From the NCBI RefSeq assembly GCF_029433115.1, contig NZ_JARNTV010000005.1, forward strand, positions 1 through 64,000: 64,000 nucleotides of DNA. The letters run 5' to 3'. Both the position numbers and the translations under genes were made by a program. This document shows, one piece after another, positions 33,515-43,799 of the stretch; position 1 is the first letter of the stretch, and each line of letters starts with the position of its first letter. Source of the stretch: Sphingomonas sp. AOB5. GTDB taxonomy: Bacteria; Pseudomonadota; Alphaproteobacteria; Sphingomonadales; Sphingomonadaceae. Below the pieces are notes generated by a model that was not told the origin of the DNA, did not search any database, and saw only the letters and a program-made list of their open reading frames with translations.

Positions 33515-33654
33515 TATTGGCCTTACCAATCGCTGCAAGCCCAATAAGGGCAATGAGTGGAGAGGACCGTCACGGGACCGCGAATCCGCGCCCGCCCCTC
33601 CACGAACCGGCATTGCGAGCGGCACCAAGCCGCCGTTGAAGAGGGGTGGAGCTG

Positions 33655-36291
33655 ATGAAGTTCAAGGCATTCGTGCGATCCGGTGCAGCGACCGGTGTCA
33701 TCCTGGCGGCGATGCTGACCGCGCCGGCCGCGCTGGCCCAGACCAGCGAGGAGCCGCAGTCTGCAGACGCGCAAGAGGGCGAAGCGATCGTCGTCACCGG
33801 CATCCGCGGCTCGCTCGCCCGATCCGCCGAGATCAAGCGCGAAGCGCCGCAGGTGATCGATGTCATTACCTCGGAGGATGTCGGCAAGCTGCCCGATGCG
33901 AACGTCGCCGAAGCGCTGCAGCGGGTAACCGGCGTGCAGATCACCCGCGTATTCGGCGAAGGTCAGGCAGTGTCGGTCCGCGGCCTCCAGCAGGTCCGCG
34001 TCGAAGTCGATGGCCGCACCTTGCTCGGCTGGTCGGCGCGCCTCTCGCCGCCGGAGAACGACCAGCTTGGCCGCTCCTCGGGACTCGATTCCGTCCCCTC
34101 CAGCCTGTTCGGCCGTCTGGAAGTGCGCAAGTCGCCCCTCGCCAGCCAGGTCGAGGGCGGTCTTGGCGGCACGGTCAATCTCGTCACGCCCAAGCCATTC
34201 GACTTCAAGGGCAACAAGTTCTCGCTCAACGCCCAGGGCACCTATGGCCAGAACAGCGAGAAGTTCGAACCGACCGTCACCGGCCTGTTCTCCACCCGCA
34301 TCGCCGACGGGCGCATCGGCATCCTCGTCTCGGGCGAATATCAGAAGCGCACCTCGACCACCCAGACACTCGAGCGGAACAACTTCTTCACGAAGAACAA
34401 TGGCGGCGCGACCAACCTGCTCGCCCCTGCCCTGCTCCAGTACGAGCATTTCGTGGTCGATCGCTCGCGCCTCGGCTTCAACGGCGCGGTCCAGTTCGAG
34501 GCGACGCCCGAACTCGTATTCACTGCCGAGGGCCTCTATTCGCAGCTCACCACCGGCCGTTTCCAGGATTTCCTCGCCTGGCGCCTGCCGACCAGCGGGG
34601 TGATCGTCACCAATCCGACCATCGTCGATGGCGTGATCGTGGCCGGCACCTCGAATGGCACGCTGACCACTGCCGGCCAGATCCGCAACGAGCCGACCAA
34701 GAATTATCTGTTCGCGCTCAACGGCAAATACGACAATGGCCGCCTGACGATCGTCGGCGACGGCTATTACAGCAAGGGCACGATCGACCAGACGATCCAG
34801 ATCATCACGCTGCAGGCGACCGCGGCGGTGCCCGGCACCTTCGATTTCCGCGCGGGACCGGTACCCAGCCTGTTCCTCGGCACGATCAGTCCCACCGGCG
34901 TCCGCACCCCGTTCAACCTGACCAGCTATTCCAGCTACAATCCCGCCACCAGCGGCGTGCGCAGCAACCGGCTGATCGGCGTGCTGGAGGAATGGACCGG
35001 CAAGATCGACCTCAGCTATAAATTCGATGGCGGCGTCACCCTGTATGGCGGCGTGCGCTACACCGCGCTCAAGGCCCGCTCGAACGCCTATCGCAGCCAG
35101 GTGACACCGACCCGGGCCGAGATCGAACCGTATCTGCGTGTCACGGGCGACGGCTATTTCCTGCCCGATATCCCCGGCGATTTCCCGCGCATCTTCCTCA
35201 GCACCGGCCCGACCTACGACTATGTCTTCAATCGCGCCCAGGCGGCCCAGCCCAATCCGGCGGTCTCCGGCGGCCTGCTGCCCAATCCAGCGCGCGATTA
35301 CGACCTGATCGAAAAGACGATCGGCGGCTATCTGATGTTCGCGGCCGAGGGCCATGTGCTGGGCATGCCGACCAAGGTGAATGCCGGCGTGCGGCTGATC
35401 TCGACCGACTTCTCGGTCGACTCACTGCTCCAGTCGGGCACCACTGCCGCGCCGGTGTTCAATCCGGTCAACGACAAGAGCAGCTATACCAACGTGCTGC
35501 CCAGCGCGAACATCGTGTTCAACGTGACCGATAACTTCCTGGTCCGCGCCTCCGCCTCGCAGACGATGCAGCGCGCGGGCATCGCCGAACTGGCGCCGTC
35601 GATCTTCGTCAACACCACCAATCGCACCGCAAGCGGCGGCAATGCCCAACTGATCCCGCCCAGCGCGACCAATCTCGACCTGTCGTTCGAATATTATACC
35701 GGACGCACGTCGCTGATCTCCGGCGCGATCTTCTACAAGGACGTGAGCAACTTCATTGCCACCAACACAACGCTGGGCGTGTTCCCGGGCTATGAATCGC
35801 TGGGGATCATCCCCTTCACCCGGCCGGACAATGTCGCTTCGGCCAAGGTGAAGGGCTTCGAAGTCGGCATCCAGCAATTCTTCGACTTCCTGCCCGCGCC
35901 GTTCGACGGTTTGGGGCTGATCGCGAACTACACCTATTCCGACGCCAAGGATTCGAACGGCTTCCCGCTCGTCGCCACCTCGAAGCACAGCTACAACATC
36001 ATCGGCCTGTTCGAGAAAGGCCCCTTCTCGGCCCGCATCGCCTATAACTGGCGCGACGAGGCGGTGTTCGAGTTCACCGAAGGCCGCCCGAGCTATATCG
36101 GCCCCCGCGCCCAGCTCGACGCGCAGATCGGCATCTCGTTGACCGACAATTTCTCGCTGAGCTTCAACGCGCAGAATTTGATGCCCGATGAATCGGCGAC
36201 GGTCGAATACAGCCTTGTCGGCCCGATCGCGCTGAACAGCTATGCGCTGTCGGAGCGGCGTTATTCGGCGGGCATCCGGGTGCGGTTTTGA
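33655..36291 (+). CDS. TonB-dependent outer-membrane receptor 2, carbohydrate-receptor type
   Basis: 878 residues from the ATG at 33655 (MKFKAFVRSGAATGVILAAM). The in-frame GTG at 33646 is an alternative. Signal peptide, then a TonB box-like AIVVTGIRGSLARSAEIKRE and a plug with DVGKLPDANVAEALQRVTGV, SVRGLQQVRVEVDGRTLLGW and GGLGGTVNLVTPKPF, followed by a long barrel ending AGIRVRF with C-terminal Phe. This plug style is common in sphingomonad and Caulobacter receptors linked to oligosaccharide uptake; the ligand here is inference. It is divergent from the lipoprotein/receptor operon, with no enzyme genes downstream. Confidence 0.93.
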   Translation: MKFKAFVRSGAATGVILAAMLTAPAALAQTSEEPQSADAQEGEAIVVTGIRGSLARSAEIKREAPQVIDVITSEDVGKLPDANVAEALQRVTGVQITRVFGEGQAVSVRGLQQVRVEVDGRTLLGWSARLSPPENDQLGRSSGLDSVPSSLFGRLEVRKSPLASQVEGGLGGTVNLVTPKPFDFKGNKFSLNAQGTYGQNSEKFEPTVTGLFSTRIADGRIGILVSGEYQKRTSTTQTLERNNFFTKNNGGATNLLAPALLQYEHFVVDRSRLGFNGAVQFEATPELVFTAEGLYSQLTTGRFQDFLAWRLPTSGVIVTNPTIVDGVIVAGTSNGTLTTAGQIRNEPTKNYLFALNGKYDNGRLTIVGDGYYSKGTIDQTIQIITLQATAAVPGTFDFRAGPVPSLFLGTISPTGVRTPFNLTSYSSYNPATSGVRSNRLIGVLEEWTGKIDLSYKFDGGVTLYGGVRYTALKARSNAYRSQVTPTRAEIEPYLRVTGDGYFLPDIPGDFPRIFLSTGPTYDYVFNRAQAAQPNPAVSGGLLPNPARDYDLIEKTIGGYLMFAAEGHVLGMPTKVNAGVRLISTDFSVDSLLQSGTTAAPVFNPVNDKSSYTNVLPSANIVFNVTDNFLVRASASQTMQRAGIAELAPSIFVNTTNRTASGGNAQLIPPSATNLDLSFEYYTGRTSLISGAIFYKDVSNFIATNTTLGVFPGYESLGIIPFTRPDNVASAKVKGFEVGIQQFFDFLPAPFDGLGLIANYTYSDAKDSNGFPLVATSKHSYNIIGLFEKGPFSARIAYNWRDEAVFEFTEGRPSYIGPRAQLDAQIGISLTDNFSLSFNAQNLMPDESATVEYSLVGPIALNSYALSERRYSAGIRVRF

Positions 36292-36312
36292 TGCTCCTCT
36301 GACCCGCGCGCT

Positions 36313-36807
36313 TTATCGCGTGCGGGTCAGCCGGTAGGGATTGTAGGTCTGCGGATCGTCCTGATGCTCCCGGTTCGCCCCCATGATGATCCGGTCGCCG
36401 GCAATTCCCGCCCATACGAAGCGGCATAGCCGGGGAAAGTCCGGCGCCTGTACGCACAGCCGCTCACCGCCGCGAAATTTCTCGGTGGTCCAGCTACCCT
36501 GATAGGTGTGCGGGCCGCGCCGACACTCAAATCGGGTCCAGCCGCCGTTCGCCGAGAATGTCTCGGTCGGCGGACAGCCGCCCATCCCGAAGGTGACGAC
36601 GCGAACACCGGGATACGGCTCGAACGCTTCGTCGAGGATCAGCATGCGATCCGCGAAGGTCTGCATGATCTGCGGCCCGGTCAGCGGGAGCCAGCCGGGC
36701 CGGTCCAGCTTGAGTGGCGGCTTATGCTGGGAAGCGTTCTGCGCCGCGGCCGGGAAGGCCGAGACGAGCATAAAAGCGCACCAGAGCCAGGCTGCGGGGT
36801 TTCTCAT
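36313..36807 (-). CDS. secreted protein of unknown function
   Basis: 164 residues with a signal peptide (MRNPAAWLWCAFMLVSAFPA, cleaved near AAAQ). The mature part has four cysteines (GGCPPTE, FECRRG, LCVQ, LCRF) that could form two disulfides, and IMQTFADRMLILDEAFEP. It converges with TonB receptor 2 (21-bp gap). No family recognised. Confidence 0.65.
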   Translation of the reverse strand: MRNPAAWLWCAFMLVSAFPAAAQNASQHKPPLKLDRPGWLPLTGPQIMQTFADRMLILDEAFEPYPGVRVVTFGMGGCPPTETFSANGGWTRFECRRGPHTYQGSWTTEKFRGGERLCVQAPDFPRLCRFVWAGIAGDRIIMGANREHQDDPQTYNPYRLTRTR

Positions 36808-36869
36808 CCGGCAAGGATGACATGGACAACCAATCCGGGCGATGAACCGAACTGCTTAACGGGCAACGC

Positions 36870-37226
36870 TCACTGATAGTGTAGCGTGTTCCCGAACCCC
36901 TCATTGGCCTTGGTCATCTTGGCGACGTTCCTGAGGCTGGCGCGGACATGCCGCTCGAAGCGCCGGTCGTCATAGATGCCGGTGACGCGATACTCGTCCT
37001 GCACGAGCAGTTCCTTGATGCGTGCGGCGAACGCCGCCTGATCGTCGGCGTTGGCGGTTTTCAGGGCGCGGCAGACCCATTCCTCGGCCGCTGCCTTGTC
37101 ATAATCGTCCTGCGCCGAATAACCGCGCTTGTCCGCCGTGGCCTGATCGAGCCGTGCGGCCTCAAAGCGGCGCTCCAGCCAGTTGCGGACCAATGCGCCG
37201 TCCCAGGGCTTCGCCGGATCCTTCAC
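36870..37226 (-). CDS. small soluble protein of unknown function, linked to HNH-like gene
   Basis: 118 residues from GTG at 37226 (MKDPAKPWDGALVRNWLERR), 2 bp after the HNH-like gene stop; the start lacks a strong ribosome-binding site, so coupling to the upstream gene is likely. Mostly helical and charged (AQDDYDKAAAEEWVCRALKT, ERHVRASLRNVAKMTKANEG). No signal peptide or membrane span. Not recognised. Confidence 0.55.
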   Translation of the reverse strand: MKDPAKPWDGALVRNWLERRFEAARLDQATADKRGYSAQDDYDKAAAEEWVCRALKTANADDQAAFAARIKELLVQDEYRVTGIYDDRRFERHVRASLRNVAKMTKANEGFGNTLHYQ

Positions 37227-37228
37227 GC

Positions 37229-37567
37229 TCAGCGCTGCTTCTTCGCGATGGTCGCGGTGAAATCCGGGTCCTTCTTCGCGACCCAGTCGACGAACTTGCG
37301 CACATTGGGGTTCAACAGCAGGCCCTCCACATCCATGCCGTGGCGCTGCAGCTCGGAATTGGTGAAGTTCGCCATCAGCGTCTGCTGGCAGATCGAGTGC
37401 ATCGGAACGACATCGCGCCCGCCGCGGCTCTTGGGCACCGGGTGATGCCAGATGATGGTCTTGCCGGTCGGTCGGCCGCACAGCCAGCACGGGACCGGTG
37501 CCGCGGGCGCTTCGTCCTCTTGGTCCCGGTCATCATAGGGATCGTGTCTTGAATGCTTGCGGGCCAT
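37229..37567 (-). CDS. HNH endonuclease-like protein with altered active site
   Basis: 112 residues from the ATG at 37567 (MARKHSRHDPYDDRDQEDEA). After an acidic start comes a zinc-binding CWLCGRPTGKTIIWHHPVPK, SRGGRDVVPMHSICQQ and TLMANFTNSELQRHG. The fold is that of small alphaproteobacterial HNH proteins. In relatives I recall, the helix reads CH-x-x-IH; here it reads C-Q-Q-T-L-M, so metal ligands or catalytic histidines may be lost. It is followed immediately by the unknown gene at 36870. Confidence 0.7.
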   Translation of the reverse strand: MARKHSRHDPYDDRDQEDEAPAAPVPCWLCGRPTGKTIIWHHPVPKSRGGRDVVPMHSICQQTLMANFTNSELQRHGMDVEGLLLNPNVRKFVDWVAKKDPDFTATIAKKQR

Positions 37568-37625
37568 ATCGATCCGGATGCCTGAGTTGAGCGGTCCGCC
37601 GCTATAGCGGAGCGAAACCGGAAAC

Positions 37626-37661
37626 CAAAAAGCCCGCCGATCCTGCGACCGGCGGGCTTTT
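37626..37661 (-). terminator. rho-independent terminator of tRNA-Val
   Basis: 9-bp arms AGCCCGCCG (37631-37639) and CGGCGGGCT (37650-37658). On the minus strand TTTTT follows, 2-3 bp beyond the tRNA 3' end. Confidence 0.9.
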
Positions 37662-37663
37662 AA

Positions 37664-37738
37664 TGGTGGGCGCGACAGGGATTGAACCTGTGACCCCACC
37701 CGTGTGAAGGGTGTGCTCTACCGCTGAGCTACGCGCCC
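37664..37738 (-). tRNA. tRNA-Val (CAC)
   Basis: Minus-strand cloverleaf from 37738 to 37664: acceptor GGGCGCG/CGCGCCC, D arm TAGCTCAGCGGTAGAGC, anticodon loop TTCACAC with CAC, T loop GTTCAATCC, encoded CCA. 75 nt, followed by an intrinsic terminator. Confidence 0.95.
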
Positions 37739-37818
37739 GGACCGCCCAAGCGGAAAAACCGGAAGCGGGCCTTTAGGCAAGGCCGGACCGGCTGTCCAGC
37801 CCTAGGCCCTGTTCTTTT

Positions 37819-37900
37819 GCGGCACCGGCCCGCTCCCCCACCCGGCCTCCCATCCAGCATATTCTGTGGGAGGCCGGGTGGGGGAGCGGGCCGGTGCCGC
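37819..37900. repeat. long palindromic repeat, copy 2 (perfect 34-bp arms)
   Basis: Arms 37819-37852 and 37867-37900 with a 14-base loop and no mismatch; arm begins GCGGCACCGGCCCGCTCCCC. It lies 8 bp past the hupB stop and 80 bp upstream of tRNA-Val, so it could end the hupB transcript. Confidence 0.95.
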
Positions 37901-37908
37901 CTAACCAA

Positions 37909-38181
37909 TCAGTTGACCGAGTCCTTCAGGCCCTTGCCGGCCTTGAACTTGGGCTGGTTCGACGCCTTGATCGTCATTTCCTCGCCCGTGCGCGGGTTGC
38001 GGCCGGTCGAGGCCTTGCGCTTGCTGACCGAGAAGGTGCCGAAGCCGACCAGGCGCACTTCGTCGCCCTTCTTGAGCGCCGCCGTGATCGCGTCGAAAAC
38101 GGCCTCGACCGCCTTGCTGGCGTCGCCCTTGCCCAGGCCCGAAGTATCGGCGACCGTGCCGATCAGTTCCTGCTTGTTCAT
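37909..38181 (-). CDS. hupB: HU family DNA-binding protein
   Basis: 90 residues: MNKQELIGTVADTSGLGKGD, VRLVGFGTFSVSKRKASTGR, NPRTGEEMTIKASNQPKFKA, the beta-arm with the conserved Asn-Pro that intercalates DNA, and KSVN-like end (KDSVN). It bends and compacts DNA. The ribosome-binding site AGGGGG lies upstream. lon lies upstream on the same strand, the classic lon-hupB order, but with a 211-bp gap and a hairpin between. Confidence 0.97.
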   Translation of the reverse strand: MNKQELIGTVADTSGLGKGDASKAVEAVFDAITAALKKGDEVRLVGFGTFSVSKRKASTGRNPRTGEEMTIKASNQPKFKAGKGLKDSVN

Positions 38182-38358
38182 TCGCGGATAACCCCCTGTA
38201 ATTTCGTCAAACCGTTAATGTTTCTGAATTGAGTCGCGGCGCGAGCCGGAAGGGCCAGTCAGCACGCCCCGGATATCGCTGTCAAAGGGAATCAGGCGGC
38301 AAATTGCCGTAAATGGCGAATTGATGACGTTGCCCGCGGACCGTTACGGAAGCGGAAT

Positions 38359-38384
38359 CCCTCCCCCGCTCAAGCGAGGGAGGG
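38359..38384 (-). terminator. hairpin downstream of lon
   Basis: Arms CCCTCCCCCGCT and AGCGAGGGAGGG (one mismatch) only 8 bp past the lon stop, without a T-run. It probably separates lon from hupB transcription. Confidence 0.6.
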
Positions 38385-38392
38385 ACGCATTT

Positions 38393-40801
<2,409 letters not shown>

Positions 40802-40841
40802 GAAGACTCCGGCGAAGCCCAAGTGGACCTCTTTCGACACT

Positions 40842-40868
40842 ATATGGGGAGCCGGACGATTCCATCAA
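40842..40868 (-). promoter_or_regulatory. RpoH (sigma-32)-type promoter for lon
   Basis: Minus strand TTGATG, 13-bp spacer, CCCCATAT, ending 41 bp before the lon ATG. This fits the sigma-32 pattern (TTGAA, 13-17 bp, CCCCATNT) in the right place for a heat-shock protease. Confidence 0.55.
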
Positions 40869-40889
40869 TCGCGGCGATCCCTTAGGGGC

Positions 40890-42584
40890 ATGAAAGCTGT
40901 GGGCGGCGTGTTGGCCCTCACCCTGCTGGCCCCGCAGGCGGCCCATGCCCAGCGCCCCGGCCTTCCCGCGATCACCCCGCTGACCATGCGCACCGGCGGC
41001 GATGTGGAGCCGGCGCGGATGGCGCTGCGGCTCGACCATGCCGATCTGACGATCGACGTGAACCCGGACGCGAAGACGCTGTCGGGCGTGGCGACGCTCA
41101 GCCTCACCACCTCGGCGCCGCAATCGAAGCTGCTGATCGATCTCGACAAGAATTTCACCGTCAGCGCGATCAGCGTCGATGGCCGCGCCCTGCCCAGTTC
41201 GGCCTGGACCAATCCCGAGGGCCGCCTGTCGATCACCCTCGCCCGCCCGCTGCGCGCGGGTGCGAAGACGGTGGTCAAGATCACCTATGCCGGCATGCCC
41301 CATGTCGCGATCCGCGCGCCGTGGGACGACGGGATCGTCTGGTCCAAGACTCGCGACGGCAAGCCATGGCTCAGCACCACCGCACAGGGCTATGGCTGCG
41401 ACCTGTTCTGGCCGTGCCTCGACTTTCCGCAAGGCGAGCCCGCCGCGGTCGATCTGCACATCACCGTGCCCGCGGGCCTTTCCGCGCCTTCGAACGGCGT
41501 TCTGGTGAAGAAGGAGCAACTCGCCGACGGCCGCACCACCTGGCACTGGCGCTCGGGCAGCGTGAACCCGTACCTCGTCTCGCTCAACGTCGCGCCGTAC
41601 AAGGAAATCACCGCGACCTATACCAGCCGCTTCGGCAACAAATTCCCGATGACCTATTGGTACCTGCCCGGCCGCGAGCGCCAGGCCGAGGGCCTGTTCA
41701 AGGAATTCGCGCCAATCCTCGATTTCTTCGAGGCCAATGTCGGCCCTTACCCCTGGGCAAACGAGAAGATGGGCGTGGTCGAGACGCCCTATCTCGGCAT
41801 GGAACACCAGACGATCAACGCGTACGGCAACGAGTATCGCAAGGACGCGACCGGCTTCGACTGGCTGCTCCAGCACGAATTCGCCCACGAATGGTTCGGC
41901 AACCAGATGACCGCGGCCCGCTGGGACGATTTCTGGCTGCACGAGGGGTATGCCCAGTACATGCAGCCGCTCTACGGCCGCTGGCGCGAGGGTGAGGCCC
42001 GCTATGCGGTGATGATGGAAGAGTTCCGCATGTCCATCGCCAACCGCGCCCCGCTGATCTCGGGCAGGAACCCTACCAGCGAGGAAGTCTATCAGGACGA
42101 GAATGGCGGCCCGGGCGGCGACATCTACATGAAGGGCGCGTGGATCCTCCACACGCTGCGAAACACGATCGGCGACAAGGCCTTCTGGGAAGTCACCCGC
42201 CGCGTTGTCTATGGCCGCCCCGATCCGCTACCGGGCAATTTCAAGCCGCGCTTCAGCTCGTCCGACGAGTTCATCGAAGCGGTAAAGATCACCACCGGCA
42301 AGGATTATGGCTGGTTCTTCGACGTTTATCTGCGCGAAGCCGCCCTGCCCGAACTGCTGATGGAACGTGGCGCGGGCCGCATGACGCTGCGCTGGAAGGC
42401 CCCGAAGGATAAGCCCTTCCCGCTGCCGGTGGAAGTACAGGTGGATGGCGTAGTCCAGCTGGTGCCGATGACCGGCGGGACGGCAACGCTGAGCGTACCG
42501 GATGGGGCGCATGTGGTGCTGGATCCGTACTCGCGGATCCTCAAGCGGAGCGAAGCGGTGGAGGCGGCGCAGCGGCGGCGGTGA
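40890..42584 (+). CDS. M1 family metallopeptidase, secreted
   Basis: 564 residues from the ATG at 40890 (MKAVGGVLALTLLAPQAAHA, a signal peptide), with AGGGG just upstream. The zinc site is HEFAHEWFGNQMTAARWDDF with the downstream Glu in LHEGYAQYM. The upstream substrate motif reads GMEHQTINAY where aminopeptidase N has GAMEN, so the peptide-end specificity may differ. N-terminal beta-sandwich (HADLTIDVNPDAKTLSGVAT) and a short C-terminal beta domain. It is periplasmic or surface. Its last 259 bp lie antisense to the frame of the TIR gene. Confidence 0.93.
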   Translation: MKAVGGVLALTLLAPQAAHAQRPGLPAITPLTMRTGGDVEPARMALRLDHADLTIDVNPDAKTLSGVATLSLTTSAPQSKLLIDLDKNFTVSAISVDGRALPSSAWTNPEGRLSITLARPLRAGAKTVVKITYAGMPHVAIRAPWDDGIVWSKTRDGKPWLSTTAQGYGCDLFWPCLDFPQGEPAAVDLHITVPAGLSAPSNGVLVKKEQLADGRTTWHWRSGSVNPYLVSLNVAPYKEITATYTSRFGNKFPMTYWYLPGRERQAEGLFKEFAPILDFFEANVGPYPWANEKMGVVETPYLGMEHQTINAYGNEYRKDATGFDWLLQHEFAHEWFGNQMTAARWDDFWLHEGYAQYMQPLYGRWREGEARYAVMMEEFRMSIANRAPLISGRNPTSEEVYQDENGGPGGDIYMKGAWILHTLRNTIGDKAFWEVTRRVVYGRPDPLPGNFKPRFSSSDEFIEAVKITTGKDYGWFFDVYLREAALPELLMERGAGRMTLRWKAPKDKPFPLPVEVQVDGVVQLVPMTGGTATLSVPDGAHVVLDPYSRILKRSEAVEAAQRRR

Positions 42585-43675
42585 GGGGTACGAGGTGGGT
42601 GGTCTAAGTGCCCCCCCTCTCGACCGTCCGCAGCCTCAATAGTTTGAGACAGGATATAGGCGAAGCAAACTAGGCACGCGACCAGTCCGCACGCGATTGG
42701 GATAGCCTCGAAGCTGTCGATTCCATTGGTGCCCGCCAGCCCGAAACCGAGAGAACCCACGAGCGTCGCTAGCAACGTAAGGAACAAGATTCCTAGTCGA
42801 ACTCTCGCTGATATTTTACCGCGCAAGACGCGCAGACCTTTACCGAAACCGATACAGACTATTGCACCGAACAAAGCAGCGCTGCCTACGAGAAACCCAC
42901 CAAATAGGAAATTCTGCGTGTCAGAATGTAAGCCGCCAGGACCTCCTGCGAGGCGAAAACTCAATAGAACGAATAAATAGGTACTCAGCAATCCCAAGAG
43001 TGATCCCACAATACCCGTAGCACCTATGCCTACGATGAAGAAACCTGACCTTTTCCATGCCCCCGGCCGATGTCGCGTGAAGATTGCATAAGGAACACCA
43101 AATAGAAATGGAATCAACGGAAAGGCATATATTCCCACCAACGGAGGGTCGCCCTTCAGCGCAGCCGGGAAAGAAGGAGCGAGGGCAAATATATCGAGTA
43201 GAATCCCAACCAGCAGAAGGCGGAAGGCATAGATGGACTCGGATCGAGACGGCTTACCCTCAACAGATGCTGTTGGCACACGATCTTCCGTTCCATCGTC
43301 AAGCCATCGAAGCAAACGAACCCAGCCCGAAGATCTCGAGGAGAGACGCCGCGGCATACTGGTGAATTGGATCATTCCAAAACCAAACGGCACCGACAAA
43401 TCATCGAATACTATCTGAACTAGCTTACACGGATCGCTTTCCTTGGCGTAATTGGCTTCTTCTTTCACCCAATCGCTACTGACTGAATTTCGCGTCCAAA
43501 GAACAAGTACATGCTTCGCTGCCGCGATCTCGCGCTCGATTGTGCGGTCCCACCGCTCGCGCGGGGTGATGTCATCGTCCCACCAGACAGATAGACCTTC
43601 GGTCCGAAGCATCGCGACTATACGTTCGGCCAACGCACGATCGTTCCTTTGGTAACTCAGGAAAATATCCGCCAT
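42326..43675 (-). CDS. TIR domain protein with membrane spans; C-terminal frame depends on a C7 run
   Basis: 449 residues as written. Residues 1-100 form a TIR domain: MADIFLSYQRNDRALAERIV, VWWDDDITPRERWDRTIERE, LWTRNSVSSDWVKEEANYAK, where Glu72/Glu73 stands at the place of the NADase catalytic Glu. Then five or six membrane spans (LLLVGILLDIFALAPSFPAA, GATGIVGSLLGLLSTYLFVL, IACGLVACLVCFAYILSQ). After about residue 357 the protein becomes Arg/Ser/Thr-rich and is antisense to the M1 peptidase gene. A run of seven C at 42611-42617 is the cause: with six, a stop at 42604-42606 would end it naturally. The gene is visibly lower in GC (25 of 60 bases at 42961-43020). Confidence 0.8.
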   Translation of the reverse strand: MADIFLSYQRNDRALAERIVAMLRTEGLSVWWDDDITPRERWDRTIEREIAAAKHVLVLWTRNSVSSDWVKEEANYAKESDPCKLVQIVFDDLSVPFGFGMIQFTSMPRRLSSRSSGWVRLLRWLDDGTEDRVPTASVEGKPSRSESIYAFRLLLVGILLDIFALAPSFPAALKGDPPLVGIYAFPLIPFLFGVPYAIFTRHRPGAWKRSGFFIVGIGATGIVGSLLGLLSTYLFVLLSFRLAGGPGGLHSDTQNFLFGGFLVGSAALFGAIVCIGFGKGLRVLRGKISARVRLGILFLTLLATLVGSLGFGLAGTNGIDSFEAIPIACGLVACLVCFAYILSQTIEAADGREGGHLDHPPRTPHRRRCAASTASLRLRIREYGSSTTCAPSGTLSVAVPPVIGTSWTTPSTCTSTGSGKGLSFGAFQRSVMRPAPRSISSSGRAASRR

Positions 43676-43799
43676 CGGCTGCCCCCGCTTCGCCTGCCGC
43701 CATCCTGCGCAGCCATGCAGGCATGGTCAACCGAGCTTTCGCGCGGATATGGCGCAAGCTAAGACCACCTCCCGAACCCGCATATCCCGGAGACGGTCG

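Larger units (their letters stand above)
33234..33654. promoter_or_regulatory. 421-bp divergent gap between two TonB receptor systems
   Basis: No gene is supported here. It contains a Pho-box-like direct repeat for the minus-strand lipoprotein (33383-33400) and a LacI-type palindrome for the plus-strand receptor (33501-33514), described separately. The segment near the receptor start has GAGGGG as a possible ribosome-binding site. Confidence 0.7.

Noticed and set aside
42600..43680. Low-GC TIR segment considered as part of a larger mobile island
   Set aside because: Only this single gene has low GC; no integrase, transposase or direct repeat was seen at its edges, so a larger island is not supported.
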